From: Dolomedes plantarius
Taxonomy: Eukaryota > Arthropoda > Arachnida > Araneae > Dolomedidae
Direction: 5' to 3'
DNA length: 64,000 bases
NCBI GenBank assembly: GCA_907164885.2
Contig: OU015492.1
Coordinates: forward strand, 204,012,797-204,076,796
The translations under genes and the position numbers were made by a program. The notes below the pieces were generated by a model, which was not told where the DNA came from, did no database searches, and saw only the letters and a program-made list of their open reading frames with translations. This document shows, piece after piece, positions 45,223 to 56,629 of this stretch (within the stretch, counting starts at the first letter, position 1; the number at the start of each line of letters is the position of its first letter).

Positions 45223-45565
45223 TCATTGATTTTATTCTGCCCTATTTAAAGTCCATTGAATCACCGAACCCGAACTGGGAATTCGTAACAGTAGTAGCAT
45301 TATTAGGGATGGGATTCAACACATGAGATTTTCTGGCATCTATATGATGAATCTATATGAAACGTAACCGCGAACGATACCTTCACAAGGACTTTTTAAA
45401 AAACCTTTCCATTATTTTCTTGAGTGATTCAACTGGATAACACTGTTTAACATGAAAAACGTCCTTCTGATGAAAATATGTGTTTCTTGTATATTTTTGG
45501 CTGAAAATAACGAATCTGTAATTATTATTTTTTTTTACCGCGCACCAATTTCCCCGAAATTCACA

Positions 45566-47012
45566 TTTTAGCAATGCGAAATTTCCTCATTCTGAAGATC
45601 TTCCTATGCATACAGATCCAGATAAATATACTGTTGATTCAGAGGAAGACACCTCCGATGACCCAAACCATCAAGATCCTGACTTTCAACCATCAACACC
45701 TATGACATGTTCACATCATGGAATCACAGAGGCAGAGCATAACGATCTTGTACGGGGCTTAAAACTCTCTCAAACAGACTCAGAATTACTGGGTTCTAGG
45801 CTTCAAGGTTGGAATCTATTAGAGAGAAGTGTAAAAATAAGTTTATTTAAAAATGACAAAGCCATTTTGTAGACTATTTTGGGGAGAAAGAAGACATCGT
45901 ATATCGCTATGATGTGAATGGCCTATTTCAAGCATTGGGACATGAACATTATCCAGCAGAGTTGCGCCTGTTTATTGACTCGTCCAAACGTAGTCTAAAA
46001 GCAGTTCTCCTCCATGTAGGCAATGTCTGTCCATCTGTTCTTGTAGCATATTCTACAAATACAAAGGAAACTTACGAAGTTATGCGTACTATACTGAAGT
46101 TAATTGTGTACACTACATTAAAATGGCACATTTGTGGAGATTTGAAAGTCATTGGGATATTAACAGGCATGCAACAGGGATACACTAAATTCTGCTGCTT
46201 TCTCTGCTAATGGGACAGCCGTGACAGGAAAACTCACTACATCCGTAAAGAGTGGCCTCCAAGAAAAAAACTTCATTCCTGGCGCTAAAAGCATATCACA
46301 CGAACCCCTTGAGAATCCGCAATGTTTCTTTCTTCCACCATTGCACATTAAACTCGATTTGATGAAAATTTTCGTAAAAGATCTGAACAGAGAAGGAGTG
46401 GCTTTCTTGCTTCTCAGGAGCAAATTCAAAAACTTAAGTGAAGCAAAGGTAAACGAAGGGGTTTTTATTGGTCCACAAATTAAAGCACTCTTTCATGATG
46501 AAGAGTTAGAAAATAAACTGTCACAAGTAGAAAAAGAAGCCTGGCCGGCATTCAAATCAGTGTGCGCCCGTTTCCTTGTAAGTGAGAAAGCTGAAAACTA
46601 TGAACATCGTGTTGGTGACATGGTGAAATACTTTCGTGTTATAGGTTGCAATATGTCTTTAAAACTACCCTTTTTGGACACACATCTGAACTTCTTTCCT
46701 CAAAACCTTGGCACAATTAGGGATGAACACGGGGAAAGGTTTCACCAGGACATTTCTATGTTTGAAAAGCGTTTCAGTGGACAATGAAAGGGAAATATGC
46801 TAGCTGAATATTGTCATAGAGATATAACAATAGCGTCAAGGCCAAGGGCAGTAGAGTTGAAAATTACGGGACGAAGTAAAATAATTGCACAATATAAGAA
46901 AGAAACAGGGCAAGGAAGCAACAGACTAGCAATAAAAGAAGTAGAGGGGAGAAAAGCCAACAATATACCAAAACTACTACAGATAGAAGATTGGGCCCGA
47001 AGGAAGAAATAA
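45566..47012 (+). pseudogene. Broken gene of an unclassified repeat-associated protein family
   Basis: Segments in order: SNAKFPHSEDLPMHTDPD with an acidic N-terminal region, LKLSQTDSELLGSRLQGWN, RLFIDSSKRSLKAVLLH, CGDLKVIGILTGMQQGYTKF then CCFLC and WDSRDRKTHYIRKEW, LPPLHIKLDLMK, and DEHGERFHQDISMFEKR. I recognise these blocks from a family repeated many times in arthropod and cnidarian genomes, usually unannotated and presumed mobile-element-borne. I cannot name a domain. The copy has a frameshift near 45870, TAA at 46208-46210 between LC and WD, another frameshift near 46268, and TGA at 46785-46787 where the family typically has Trp. The tail after 46860 is Lys-rich and unfamiliar. The function is not known to me. 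Cys and His placement (CCFLC...H) could bind metal, but that is inference. Confidence 0.7.
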
Positions 47013-48654
47013 AAGTATAAAATAACAGTTCTGCAGAAAGAGTTGCAACGAAGGAAAACAAGAAAGAACAGTCAATAATTTATGATAGCAATAAAAAGGA
47101 CCACCGTGGTTGATGTTGAGCTGCGCATGGGAAAAGTTAAGGAAGAGGGAAAGTTTTATAAATCCCACCCACAATGCTCATTGGTGAATAGTGATAGAGA
47201 AGAGAACACCACTATTAACCAATGCGCGGTGAATAGTGGTGACGTGGTTCATAGTTTTTAGCTTTCCACGGACGAATTGAGATGACATGAGGATAATATG
47301 GCCAATGGGATTGGAAGAGGCTTGGCTAGAATTAATAAGAGAAAAAGAATATGAAAAAAACAGAGAAAAGGCGAAAATGGGTAGTTAGGTGTTAGAGAAA
47401 AAAGTTATATCAATCCAGCTAGAAAATTTACGAAGCACGCCCGATGATAGTAGTGTAAGCCGTGGCCTAAACCAAGACAACCCGAAGGAGAGTGTGCCCC
47501 AGTTTCCAGTGCCGCGAGCATACAACGACTGAAGGAGCCCTGTATCCTACTATGAGTGGGCCCAAGTTTTCAGTGCTGTGAGTGTGAGACGATGTCCATC
47601 ACAGCTAATTGCCCGATGCCCATAAACAAAGGTGATCCTATAATCATCTGCAAAGGTACCGTCCTTTTTTCCTCTTCATATTTACCGTCATTGGTTCTCA
47701 TACGCGTAACTGTTCATATAACGTGATAACATATATGGAGCGCGATAGCGAGGTAATGTCATTACGAAAGTTAAAAGAATAATAGGTGATAATTCGTAAA
47801 ATGAGATTTTTATATAGTATAAACTAAAGTGAGTTGTTCATAGATTGATATAAATTATTGAATATATATGCATAATAACTATGATAGGAATTAATGATAA
47901 TTATTGATTAAGTTCATGTGATTGACTTGAATTAGTGATATTTGTGATGAAGAAAGTGTTAGGATTTAATTGTGAATTTATGCCGATTCTGGGTTACTGA
48001 TAATGAACCAATTATGTATATGAATTTTAATAACGTCAGGTGTAATATTTCAATTCAATATATGTAATCATTTCAATTCAATAAATCAAGATTTCATTTA
48101 AACCAGAGTAGTTCTTGTATATAAGAATCACAACGCAATTCTAATTTAATTCTTACAATGTACTAACGCTATACGAAAAGGGGAATGTTCTTGATTATAC
48201 GGAATATATTGATATCTTTTATATTTACATTAATAATTAATTAATTAATAAAGAACCCTTCCTAATTTTAAAGGCAATTTCCCCGTAACAAATATTGCTG
48301 GTTTGTCATCAGGGACACACCAACAGATGTGTACAAGAGGAAACGGCCGAAAAAATCCTTTTAGTGTTTGTGTTTTCTATAATCAAGACTGTTACATTTC
48401 TCTGTAACCAATTTGTATAAATATGAGAAGTGGGTCTCCTACAAAAAAGGTACGTGATGGAACATTTTGGTTTTGATATATGAATGAAGAACCTTTTGTT
48501 TATACAGAATCACATAGTTTCATCTAAAGGACAGAAAAAACAGTTCAGATATGTTTGTGTGGCTAAGGTCCCTGGGGCTAACGACTATACTTCCCCAGTC
48601 TGGTGTACATATGAGTACAAGGAAATAGAACATAAATCAAACAATCACGAAAGA
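47013..48654. other. Gene-free stretch with LTR-like signals
   Basis: TTTTATAAATCCC near 47153 (TATA-like), an inverted repeat with ATTGG/CCAAT boxes at 47179-47224, an imperfect 64-bp-spaced tandem pair near 47490 and 47555, AATAAAG near 48247 and CCCCGTAACA at 48281-48290 suggest a long LTR. Its 5' end could not be located. The remainder has an 87-residue frame (48484-48747) whose end runs into the SINE. Confidence 0.35.
47179..47224. repeat. Inverted repeat with CCAAT boxes, 15-bp arms
   Basis: CATTGGTGAATAGTG (47179-47193) and CACTATTAACCAATG (47210-47224) pair with one mismatch. Confidence 0.9.
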
Positions 48655-48866
48655 ATTTTTTTATTAACAAACGATGACACTGGTGATGGACAATGGATTG
48701 CAGCTCCCCTTTCTAGACGGGGACTCCTTTTGCAGGCGGAAGACTGACGAGTTTCCCAGAACACAACCAAGTCTTATGTGGGAACCGAACCGGCAAACCC
48801 GGCAGGGCAGGCGAATAATCCAATTAGCCAATAATCCAATCCAATAAGCCTTATCCAATTAGCCAC
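48655..48866 (-). repeat. tRNA-derived SINE
   Basis: The minus strand starts CTCAGTGGCTAATTGGATAA (box A), with the box A region partly duplicated. GCCGGTTCGGTTCC follows as box B (complement 48781-48793), then AAGACTTGGTTGTG, and the body ends GTTAATAAAAAAAT near 48658. Box A, box B, body and A-rich tail in order make this a SINE. The AAGACTTGGT segment is shared with the SINE at 30098. Confidence 0.75.
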
Positions 48867-49477
48867 TGAGTGACGTTCAGATTCGTTGTACAGTGTAATT
48901 ACATTTAATGAACCCTAACTTATTCAATTTTAAATGAAGACTTTATCCCCCAGATTTATAAGTTGAACCATGGTCCATGCAACATAACTTTTTCTTTTAT
49001 GACTTTGGTATTTGACAAAAACAACTCTGCTTCTCTAAATCTGAAAATAAGTGCGAGTTCTGGGAATTCTCAGAAAGAGTACGTAGAAATGTTTTTTTTC
49101 CTTTTATCTCACAGTATCTATGGATAAAGGGATAGACTCTTATAAGACATGCCGTCACTCAAATGCCTTTTTACCTTTGAATTGTTCAGCTTATTCTAAA
49201 GTAAAAATGCAACGGCAATTTTTAAGACGTCTAGTGGTGTTTTGAAAATTGTTTTATACATGACTATGTATGTATGATCATTTCATGCAACAAAAAAATC
49301 CAGACTTTCTTTTTGCATACGTGGGAAGATTCAATAAAAGACATCACACAAATGACATTTTCGCTTGAATATTTTCCTATAATGGGTATTCTACGAAAAG
49401 CAATTTTATCTCTAAAGAGTAGTTTTATTGGTCTTTACGCTTTAATATCACTGTTAATAGTTATTTATTACACCAGA
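48867..49477. other. AT-rich gene-free stretch, nothing recognised
   Basis: Short frames without familiar motifs. Confidence 0.45.
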
Positions 49478-50230
49478 CTAGCTGAATGCCCGTGCTTCGC
49501 TACGGCGTACATTCAAATTAAATACAACGGTTAATGTATGTAATTAATGCCAAAAAAACAATATATATTTATATATTTATAATAAATAAAGCGGTCAATT
49601 TATGCAATTAATGCCAAAAAATATATATATTTATAAAAAAATCGTACCGGATATTTTTATAGACAAAATAATCTAGAAGAAAATATTCAAATTAAATACA
49701 ACGGTCAATGTATGCAGTTAATTTGCATGTTTAATATCCATAAAACATACTAATCTTAAATATCTTCCATCTCAATTAGTATAGTGGTTGAATTTTATCT
49801 TTTACCGCATTTTAATATTTTTTTGTCAATTTATTTTGTTGTTAGGCAAGTGCCGCAAAATTAATTTAATATATTCCAAACAGAAAAGAAACCCCGTGAT
49901 CAGCATTTAATAAATTAAATTCTAAAAATTAATCTTTAAAAATTCACCAAAAATCAGAAAATGGAGGTAAAGATTCGAAAAAAGATTTCATTTAAAAGGA
50001 ATTTTTAGGATCTTTCTCGTGATATAATTTTTTTAATTCTCAGATTATTATTTTAAATGAAAACTCTAAAGAATGTTACAAAAACTGCTTAAAAATTTAA
50101 TTTAAAAAATCTAAGAAGCATTTTTCAAAAATCTTTCTCAGAGCATCCCTACACTATAAGAAGAATCGCGATGCAAAATTTCAGCCCTTTAGGTCGAGCG
50201 GTTTGGTCTGTGCACTATCTGTCAATCAGT
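49478..50230 (-). mobile_element. Non-autonomous Helitron, reverse copy (copy D), 5' truncated
   Basis: CTAG at 49478-49481, with A outside on +, is the minus-strand 3' terminus, preceded by the GGCATTCAG and CCGTAGCGAAGCACGGG hairpin. The GCGAAGC loop is perfect. The body is co-linear with copy A, including TTAGTATAGTGGTTGAAT at 49776-49793. Similarity stops in the GTCAATCAGT segment near 50230 before the TCTATATA terminus. Confidence 0.8.
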
Positions 50231-50830
50231 TAATATATCTTAGGAGTTGTTTCAACGAAAACCAATATTTTACGTTTTACTAAAATGTTACCTCCAATTT
50301 CGGAGAATTCCTATTAACGGCTTAATATAATACTCCTTTGCAAAATTAAATTCATTAATATTTTGCTAGAACTCTAGGCTCTGAAGCAAAGTATACAAAT
50401 TACTAACGTAAACCTTTTATAGCTGCGGAAGGCCTGATGAGTAAAAGCAATTTCTAAGAATGTGAGGTATTGTTTTAGCTCTGTTTTACTTATGAAAGCT
50501 TGTCCGTTCCAGTTCTACGAAAAACGTACCGTAATGCCTATAAAAGTTTTACTGACTCTTTAAAATGAAACCAGTTAATGACGTCAACGGAGTTATTGTT
50601 AAGAAGATAATTTCCCGAATGACAGAAAGGAATTTGAATAAAATATGAAGTAAAGTAATAACATTTAGTTAAAAGTCTTTGCATTAGGCATCATATTTAG
50701 TTTCATAACAAAATTTTCTTTATTGGGCAGAAAAGTTGCTGTTGCAAGCGTGTTAACATTATTCTGGTGAAATAGAGAAAACTTAATTTTTTGTAATAAA
50801 CCGTGAGTAATGTTTTCCTTGGTAAATGTA
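50231..50830. other. AT-rich gene-free stretch, nothing recognised
   Basis: Short frames only. Confidence 0.45.
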
Positions 50831-51053
50831 TACATTAAAATCACCGACATTTCAAATTATATCACTACAAGCATTCTGAATTTATGAATGTATCTTATGT
50901 CCTAGCACGCATTTCTTCTAAACCGTTTATTTTGATACTTAAGTAAAGTATCAAAACACGGTTCAGGAGAAATGCGTGCCAGAATATACGATACATTCAC
51001 AAATTCAGAATGCTTGTTGTGATATAACTTGAAATGTTAGTGATTTTAATGCA
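50831..51053. mobile_element. Foldback element, about 110-bp arms, 5-bp loop
   Basis: 50831-50940 and 50946-51053 are imperfect reverse complements (for example ACATTAAAATCACCGACATT against AATGTTAGTGATTTTAATGC, and GATACTT/AAGTATC at the centre). No coding content and no clear target duplication. Confidence 0.85.
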
Positions 51054-51067
51054 TCAGGGTTCAATAT

Positions 51068-51399
51068 TGTTCCGTTTTCCTGGATTCGTTAGGATTGAAT
51101 AAGTAACTTTTCAGAAAGTTCACACAAAATAAATTTATCATTTTGTAAGTTCTTCAGGCGTATACACAAATTCAAACATAAAAGACGTAAAAACTGTCTT
51201 CTATACAGCAGAAAATTCTAAAAATACAAGTAAGGATACCAGAATTTTCAATACAATAAACGCAGTTACAACACATTCAATTCTCACTTGGAAACTGAAC
51301 TGAGTTCCAATGCCAATGTCAGGTATATTTATAGATTTCCAAAGCGCCCTCTATAGGCCAGTTGTCGCAGAGTTTCGCGACATCGTGAAAGCGCACAAA
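51068..51399 (-). mobile_element. LTR-like block, reverse strand
   Basis: The minus strand reads TGTGCGCTTTCACGATG at 51399, ATCTATAAATATACC near 51335 as a TATA box, a T/A-rich R-like region, and ends GGAAAACGGAACA at 51068. The ends are TG...CA but not extended inverted repeats, and the flanks do not match. Confidence 0.35.
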
Positions 51400-51970
51400 T
51401 GAATAGGTATAGAAGGCAATTGGAAGATATGATGGTAAAGAATAATGAAGAGCAATTTTAGGCAATAAACAAATCGCTGGAAAGGGGGCTTAGAACGTAA
51501 AAGGCAGAAAAGAAGGAAGAAAATAAAAGAAGATATAAAAGTGTTGCAAGTCAGGGAGGCGAAATTTATTGAGGGTTATAAAAGTGGACCTCACAAGAAG
51601 AGGAGGGTACCTATCCGTGGGAACGATGAAACAAGGGGTCAGGAAAATAGCTACACCCCTTTACTAGGAATGGTCACCAAAGAATTTATAATTAAAAACC
51701 CAAGCGAATGATGGCGTGTGGATGTTGTAAAAAGGGACTAGAGACACCAATGAGATTTCAGAGTGGACGGAACAAAAATTGAAGTAAGGGAAGAAATATT
51801 GAGTACAAGAGGAGAGAAACGAGTCTGTTTAAACAGAGATAGAAATGATTTGATCGTTGACAGAGATGGAATGAGGCTGGTGTTATTACATGAAACGAAT
51901 ATATAGCCCAGTCAAAATAGGTTTTATGGCTAAAAAAAATATGAAAGTTTTGAAAATTGGTGGACATGTT
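51400..51970 (+). pseudogene. Possible retroelement coding relic
   Basis: The plus strand is purine-rich, with interrupted frames that look coding. One Lys/Glu-rich helix-like stretch near 51480-51560 is followed by KEFIIKNPSE near 51680 and RGEKRVCLNRDRNDLIVDRD near 51808-51870. Stops occur every 20-40 codons. I do not recognise the family. Proximity to an LTR-like block suggests a retroelement, but this is inference. Confidence 0.25.
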
Positions 51971-52009
51971 TGTTTGGGCATACTGTTGAACATACTAAAA
52001 GTCCCCACC

Positions 52010-52870
52010 GATCAGACTTGAGCTTTCGCCGCCGTCTTGGAAAATGTGTAGACTATTTTGGTTTTTTGCAAGTAACTTCAGAAATATTGATTTCATGTAA
52101 AAAATTGAATACAAAAATTGTAGAGCATTAAATTATGAACAAAATCATTATTTACATTTTTTATAAGTCTAACACGAACAAAGATAATTGACTTTGAAAA
52201 TAGCGAACAATCACCGGTAGGTCGCGGATGCGCGAGTCATCCCCATCGCGATGGGGGGATGACCCTCGTATGTGTCCCAAAAGTCTTGCACACTCCCGTT
52301 TGTCAAACCTCTGCATATCAAAGCTTGAGATAAAGTTGCAGCAACATCCAATCCATTATTATCAGGTTGTATTGAAGAGGAATCAGGTATATTTATAGAC
52401 TATTCATGACTTTTAATTATGAATATTTAATTTTATTTTTTTTCATTTATGACTTTTCTTTAGGGTTTGATGGATTCTATCTTTTTATGTCATACTTAGG
52501 CTGCATTGGGTACATAATGGCTGGAAGTGTGTAAAAATAAATACTAAATTTGATGTACGCAACTACGTCAGTAAAAAAAATGTTTCCTGGCCATGCATAC
52601 GCTAGAAAAATCATAGCTCATTTATTTACCCAAACACCTTTAGCAAAAATTATTTCTGACGCTATGGACATCTGATTTCTAAAGCAGTAATCTCCATGAG
52701 TTGTTTAAAGATTTTGAAGGCCTTTTTTGTGTTTTTGCAAATAATTTGGGAATGTTAACTTTATGTAAAAAACGTTTCATACAAAAATTAAAGAACATTA
52801 AATTGTGTACAAAAAATATTTAATACATTTTGTCGTAACCCCAACACGAACCAAAATATTGACTATTAAA
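52010..52870 (+). repeat. Direct repeat pair, about 140 bp
   Basis: 52060-52200 and 52730-52870 share TTTTTGCAAATAA, ATTTCATGTAAAAAA-type, ACAAAAATT, AGARCATTAAATT and CAACACGAAC blocks in the same order, with moderate divergence. The spacer contains TCATCCCC and CGCGATGGGGGGATGA as a GC-rich hairpin near 52235-52262. Confidence 0.6.
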
Positions 52871-53123
52871 TGCGGGTTGATTATGAATGTAGCGTCCAAG
52901 TCTCAGTGCAGGCGCTTTTCTTTGAATTCTCTGCTCTCCTTCATTTGGGCAATCTTTAAACACAAGAAAATAGACTAATGTTTTTTGGTATGTAGATAAT
53001 TGATCATTTTTAATTTTATGAACGAATGTAATAAACTTGGATTTATTCACTGCCATATTTTCATTGTATATAATTTTTTAAGCTTACCTACTTTATGGTT
53101 GTCGTGCTTTTTTCGATACGGGA

Positions 53124-54030
53124 TTATTCAGTCTTGAAAAGAACGTCTATGGGCCAGCTGGCACCACCTCATTCATCAATTCCTTTTATCGGATCCTCAT
53201 GATCTACAGTGCAATAACTGCAATTGGGTATGTCGTTGTCACATACCCCATTGAAGTTATTATAGGCCGTTGTGCAATTGATGCTTGCTTTCCGATACAC
53301 GCATCTTTCTTCCCAGTTAGTCTTACAGTTGTGAAATACAATACTTAAAACTCAAACGGGAGCCACTGCATCCATAGTTGTGATGGGCAAGAGGGCTTTC
53401 TTTTGACATTTCCAGCCCACACTTCAGGATTTTACTCATTCCCAAACCATTTTTGCACTTGGTGATACAACCGAAAGGAATGTGGCATGGCTGTCTCTTC
53501 AGTTCAGGGAAGAGACGAAATATATGGTTTCATTTTAGCGACAAATTTTGCGAAGCATTTGTACCTAAACTTATTTAGGGACTTTTCACTGGGATGTGCT
53601 CCATACCCGATCAGAAAAAAACATTCTCCTGCTTAAGCAACATCATTATGCGATGAGTTGCATTTATTAACTACTGTCACGTCGTGTTCCATATCTTTAC
53701 TTTGGAACATTTTTACACAATTTTACTTTCCTTTGTTGAATGCTGCAGAAGTAGTATCGCATCCACTGAACGCATGGAGAAAAAGGATACTTTGGTAAGT
53801 CCCGATGATTGTATTTTATTTGACGAATGCATTTTTTTCTTTGTTTTCCCTTTGCATGTTTTGACAAGGAAAATGTCTTTTCTTTTAGGAGTGAGGGCTG
53901 TTAATAGAATCAGGTGGTCAAAATCTTCACCGATGATTACATCGATGTTGTTACCAGAACATGCTTCATTGATTGCAGTATTTACAATGAGAATGTCGGC
54001 TTCTTCATTACATTGTCGGAATCGAATCCC
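53124..54030 (-). pseudogene. Broken gene of the HAFSGCDTTSA repeat-associated family
   Basis: Minus-strand blocks in order: EADILIVNTAINEACSGNNI, IDVIIGEDFDHLILLTALTP, then after a frameshift FLHAFSGCDTTSAAFNKGK (near 53750). Next comes a segment with AMPHSFRLYHQVQKWFGNE (near 53450-53500), and a Cys-rich tail (NCKTNWEERCVYRKASINC, stop at 53124-53126). I recognise the GED-D, HAFSGCDTTSA and YHQVQ blocks from a repeated arthropod family that is generally unannotated. The acidic residues followed by a GCDTT motif recall a PIN/FEN-like nuclease fold, but that link is inference. Multiple stops and frameshifts show it is inactive, and the N-terminal part is missing. Confidence 0.7.
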
Positions 54031-54365
54031 ACTGTTTTCCAGAAACTATGTATATAACTGTTGCCACCGAATTTTTAACAATAAATACAAAAATAACATT
54101 TAAAGATTATAAAAATATTTGAGAGTCAATTTTAAATCAATTATTTACATTTTATGCTGTTACAGACCCGAGAAAGACAAAGCAGCAAAAACGAAATTGG
54201 GGCTCAATTAGTTTTTTTAAAAATAAATTTTTTAATGATTTTTGTCAATTTATTGGCCAACAATGTGCGAAAGCAAAATAAAATTGCAGTAGCAGTTGCC
54301 ATTCTTTATTAAACATAAACGTCAATTCCAGTGTCACGCACGTTAGCGTAATATATCAAGAGATA

Positions 54366-54446
54366 AATGAAAAATATACACATGCGTTGACGTCAAACTT
54401 TATCTCTTTTGAAGTTTGACGTCACCGCATGGGTATATTTTTCATT
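54366..54446. repeat. Foldback repeat with a TGACGTCA octamer in each arm
   Basis: 54366-54400 and 54412-54446 are reverse complements with few mismatches. TGACGTCA, a CRE/ATF palindrome, is at 54388-54395 and 54417-54424. Confidence 0.85.
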
Positions 54447-54599
54447 TTTCAGTGGTTCATGTTTTAGTGAGAATCACGCTGTGAATGAATCACACCGTGT
54501 TTACGTTTTGTTCGGTGGAGTATGCATTTAGAAATGAAATATCTCTAAAACGATTAAAGTAACAGAATAAGTGTACGCAGAAAATTATCAGTCTTTAAA

Positions 54600-54743
54600 G
54601 CTCTTTCCAAATATGTAACATTTATGCACTTTCATGAAAAAAAAATACATCGATTTCGACATTTTCAAATATGGCCGAATTTCATAATGGAATACACCCG
54701 GAAGTGTGACAGACAGACTCCACCATTGCTTTATTAATATAGA
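54600..54743 (-). mobile_element. Possible 5' end of a second Helitron-like family
   Basis: The minus strand reads A|TCTATATTAATAAAGC from 54743, followed by GTCTGTCTGTCACACTTCC. This is the style of Helitron 5' ends but a different family from copies A-E. No 3' terminus was identified. Confidence 0.3.
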
Positions 54744-56039
54744 TATCAGCAGTGAAATTGCCAATGGTGAAACTAAAATACCGGCAACATAGTGGCAAGA
54801 CGTTTTTGGTAAGCCTCTTTCGACGTTTTTGTTTAGAGAGCTTCTATAAAATTTTTGAACCTGAAGAATTTTTCTATAGAGTAAAAGTATGTTTAATTGC
54901 TTTTCTTGAATCAACTGAGCGAGTTGAGAGCCTATAACATTGTTTCGACATTTTACTTCCATGGGAGAATTTTACATGAAGGAAATTAAATGCGATTTGT
55001 AACATCATAGGAAGGGTACGTCATGATTTTCATGAATCAACACTTTTAAACGTGTTTTAATTGATAGGGAGTGACAATCCACTCGAGCTGTCCAAGAAAA
55101 TGATTTGAATTTAATCTATTACTAAATTCAAATCATTTCCCTTTATTGCGTTGAATATGAGCTGAAGAAATACAATAAATACTAAACTGAATTTGATTTA
55201 TTTTTTGTTAAATTTTAAGATAAAAAAGATTTGTTGTTTAAAATTAATTCAGTGTTTCTTTCCATATCAAATGCTACATGATACAGCATAATATGAAATT
55301 AATCAAAAATAATATATTATTTGTATCAGTTTGTAAAGAATATCTGAATGCTGAGTAAAACTAATTTTATATTCCATTCTACTTTCGTATTGCTTTAATG
55401 TAATTAATACTCTAAGTTGCATTCAAATTAAAATTAATCAAGTGTTTCTTTTATTTAAACAAAGAAATTCAATCCTTGACTTTAGATATTTTCTTGGATA
55501 AAATTATTACGGGAAACAAAAACGAATTTCAGAAATGTTTGCCCTGCTTATTTGCAAATAGACAAGCTAAAGGGTTTCATAAAAAAAACTACAAATTACT
55601 TTTAAACTGCATTTCTATACAGAACTAAATCAATAAAACACATTTAATGGTAACAAAGCACCAATAAATATAAATAAGCACTGAGCAAAGGAGAGTTTGT
55701 TATTCATCTCAACCTCAGAACGAGATGCTATTGAAAGTTATTAGTAAGTTGTAAAAGTAGTTCTTAGTCGTTCAGAAGTAGTAGTTTGTTATTAATATCA
55801 ACTTTAGAAATGCATCTGAAGTTGAGATTAATAAAAAAATTACCCTTTCTCGTTTTGGTTTCTGGCTCGGACTAATTTCAATACTTCAGTCTGTAGAATA
55901 CTACTACTTTCTGTTTCTACACCTTCTGATGATTATACTTATCAACCCCGGCATCCAAAAAACTGTATTCTTTTATGTTAACCAAATGAAGCCCATCTTC
56001 AATTCCCCACAAACCTCGACGTGATGCAGTTGCGGCCTT
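54744..56039. other. AT-rich gene-free stretch
   Basis: Contains the palindrome at 55098-55138. Nothing else is recognised. Confidence 0.45.
55098..55138. repeat. Perfect palindrome, 16-bp arms
   Basis: AAATGATTTGAATTTA (55098-55113), a 9-bp spacer, and its exact reverse complement (55123-55138). Confidence 0.95.
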
Positions 56040-56352
56040 CCGTTTATCTACGGGCCATGATTGTATCTCTGCTCACAACGTATAGGCGTTTCCGCCACGC
56101 CTTTTTGTCCACTTTGTGATACTGGAGAAGAGATGGGCGGGGACCGCTTGCTTCGATGTGGGGCCCTCCGCGGGCACACTGTGTTCTCAAGGTATTGGGA
56201 AGCAAGAGAACTTTTAAGGCAATGACTTCGGTCTTATACCCCGGTTTCAGTTTCGCCATCTCATGTACATGTTTTTATCTTTGTACTGTCATTTTATCTT
56301 TTTATATGTATTGGTATTTTGCCTTGCCATTGTAAATTTAAAAAAAAAAAAG
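56040..56352 (+). mobile_element. Possible retroposon 3' end with poly(A)
   Basis: A GC-richer block (56040-56260), then a T-rich 3'-UTR-like stretch, then A12 at about 56340-56351. This could be a LINE 3' end or a processed pseudogene. No protein motif is recognised. Confidence 0.35.
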
Positions 56353-56629
56353 TTAACCAAATCTTAAATTTATGCTTGGATCCCATTTCTCTCAATGTCA
56401 AAATTTACTTTATGATATCATTGGCAATAAATATAAGCCTCATCTCTTCTGTAATTAATGAGGTAGTCAAAAAAGTTAAGTCCTGCCCTGATAGATTGTC
56501 AGCCGTTAATAAGTTTCATATTTGTGATCAGTTAGGGGTTGTCTTGTAAAAAATCCCATCTCGCTTCAACTTTAAATTTATATTTAAACTCGTCAATAAA
56601 CTTCTTTTTTTCCTCATGAGACCTCCAAT
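56353..56629. other. Gene-free stretch, possibly part of the Penelope-like relic
   Basis: A 76-residue frame (56319-56549) has no recognised motif. Confidence 0.3.

Larger units (their letters stand above)
44688..45290 (+). mobile_element. Solo LTR, 603 bp
   Basis: The ends are TGTTGCGAATTT and GAATTCGTAACA, a TG...CA pair with extended inverted similarity (TGTTRCGAATT). CTATAAATATAG near 44966 supplies a TATA box (TATAAATA at 44967-44974). AATAAA at 45217-45222 lies about 250 bp downstream, with about 70 bp to the end, the expected U3-R-U5 spacing. The flanks ATAG and GTAG match at three of four positions. No polypurine tract precedes it and no primer-binding site follows, so it is a solo LTR of unknown superfamily. 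Confidence 0.75.

Noticed and set aside
47080..48290. Complete 1.2-kb LTR
   Set aside because: The 3' end CCCCGTAACA looks right but no matching TGTTACGGGG start was found.
54588..54962. 124-residue reverse frame
   Set aside because: It overlaps a Helitron-like terminus and repeat DNA, with no protein family resemblance.
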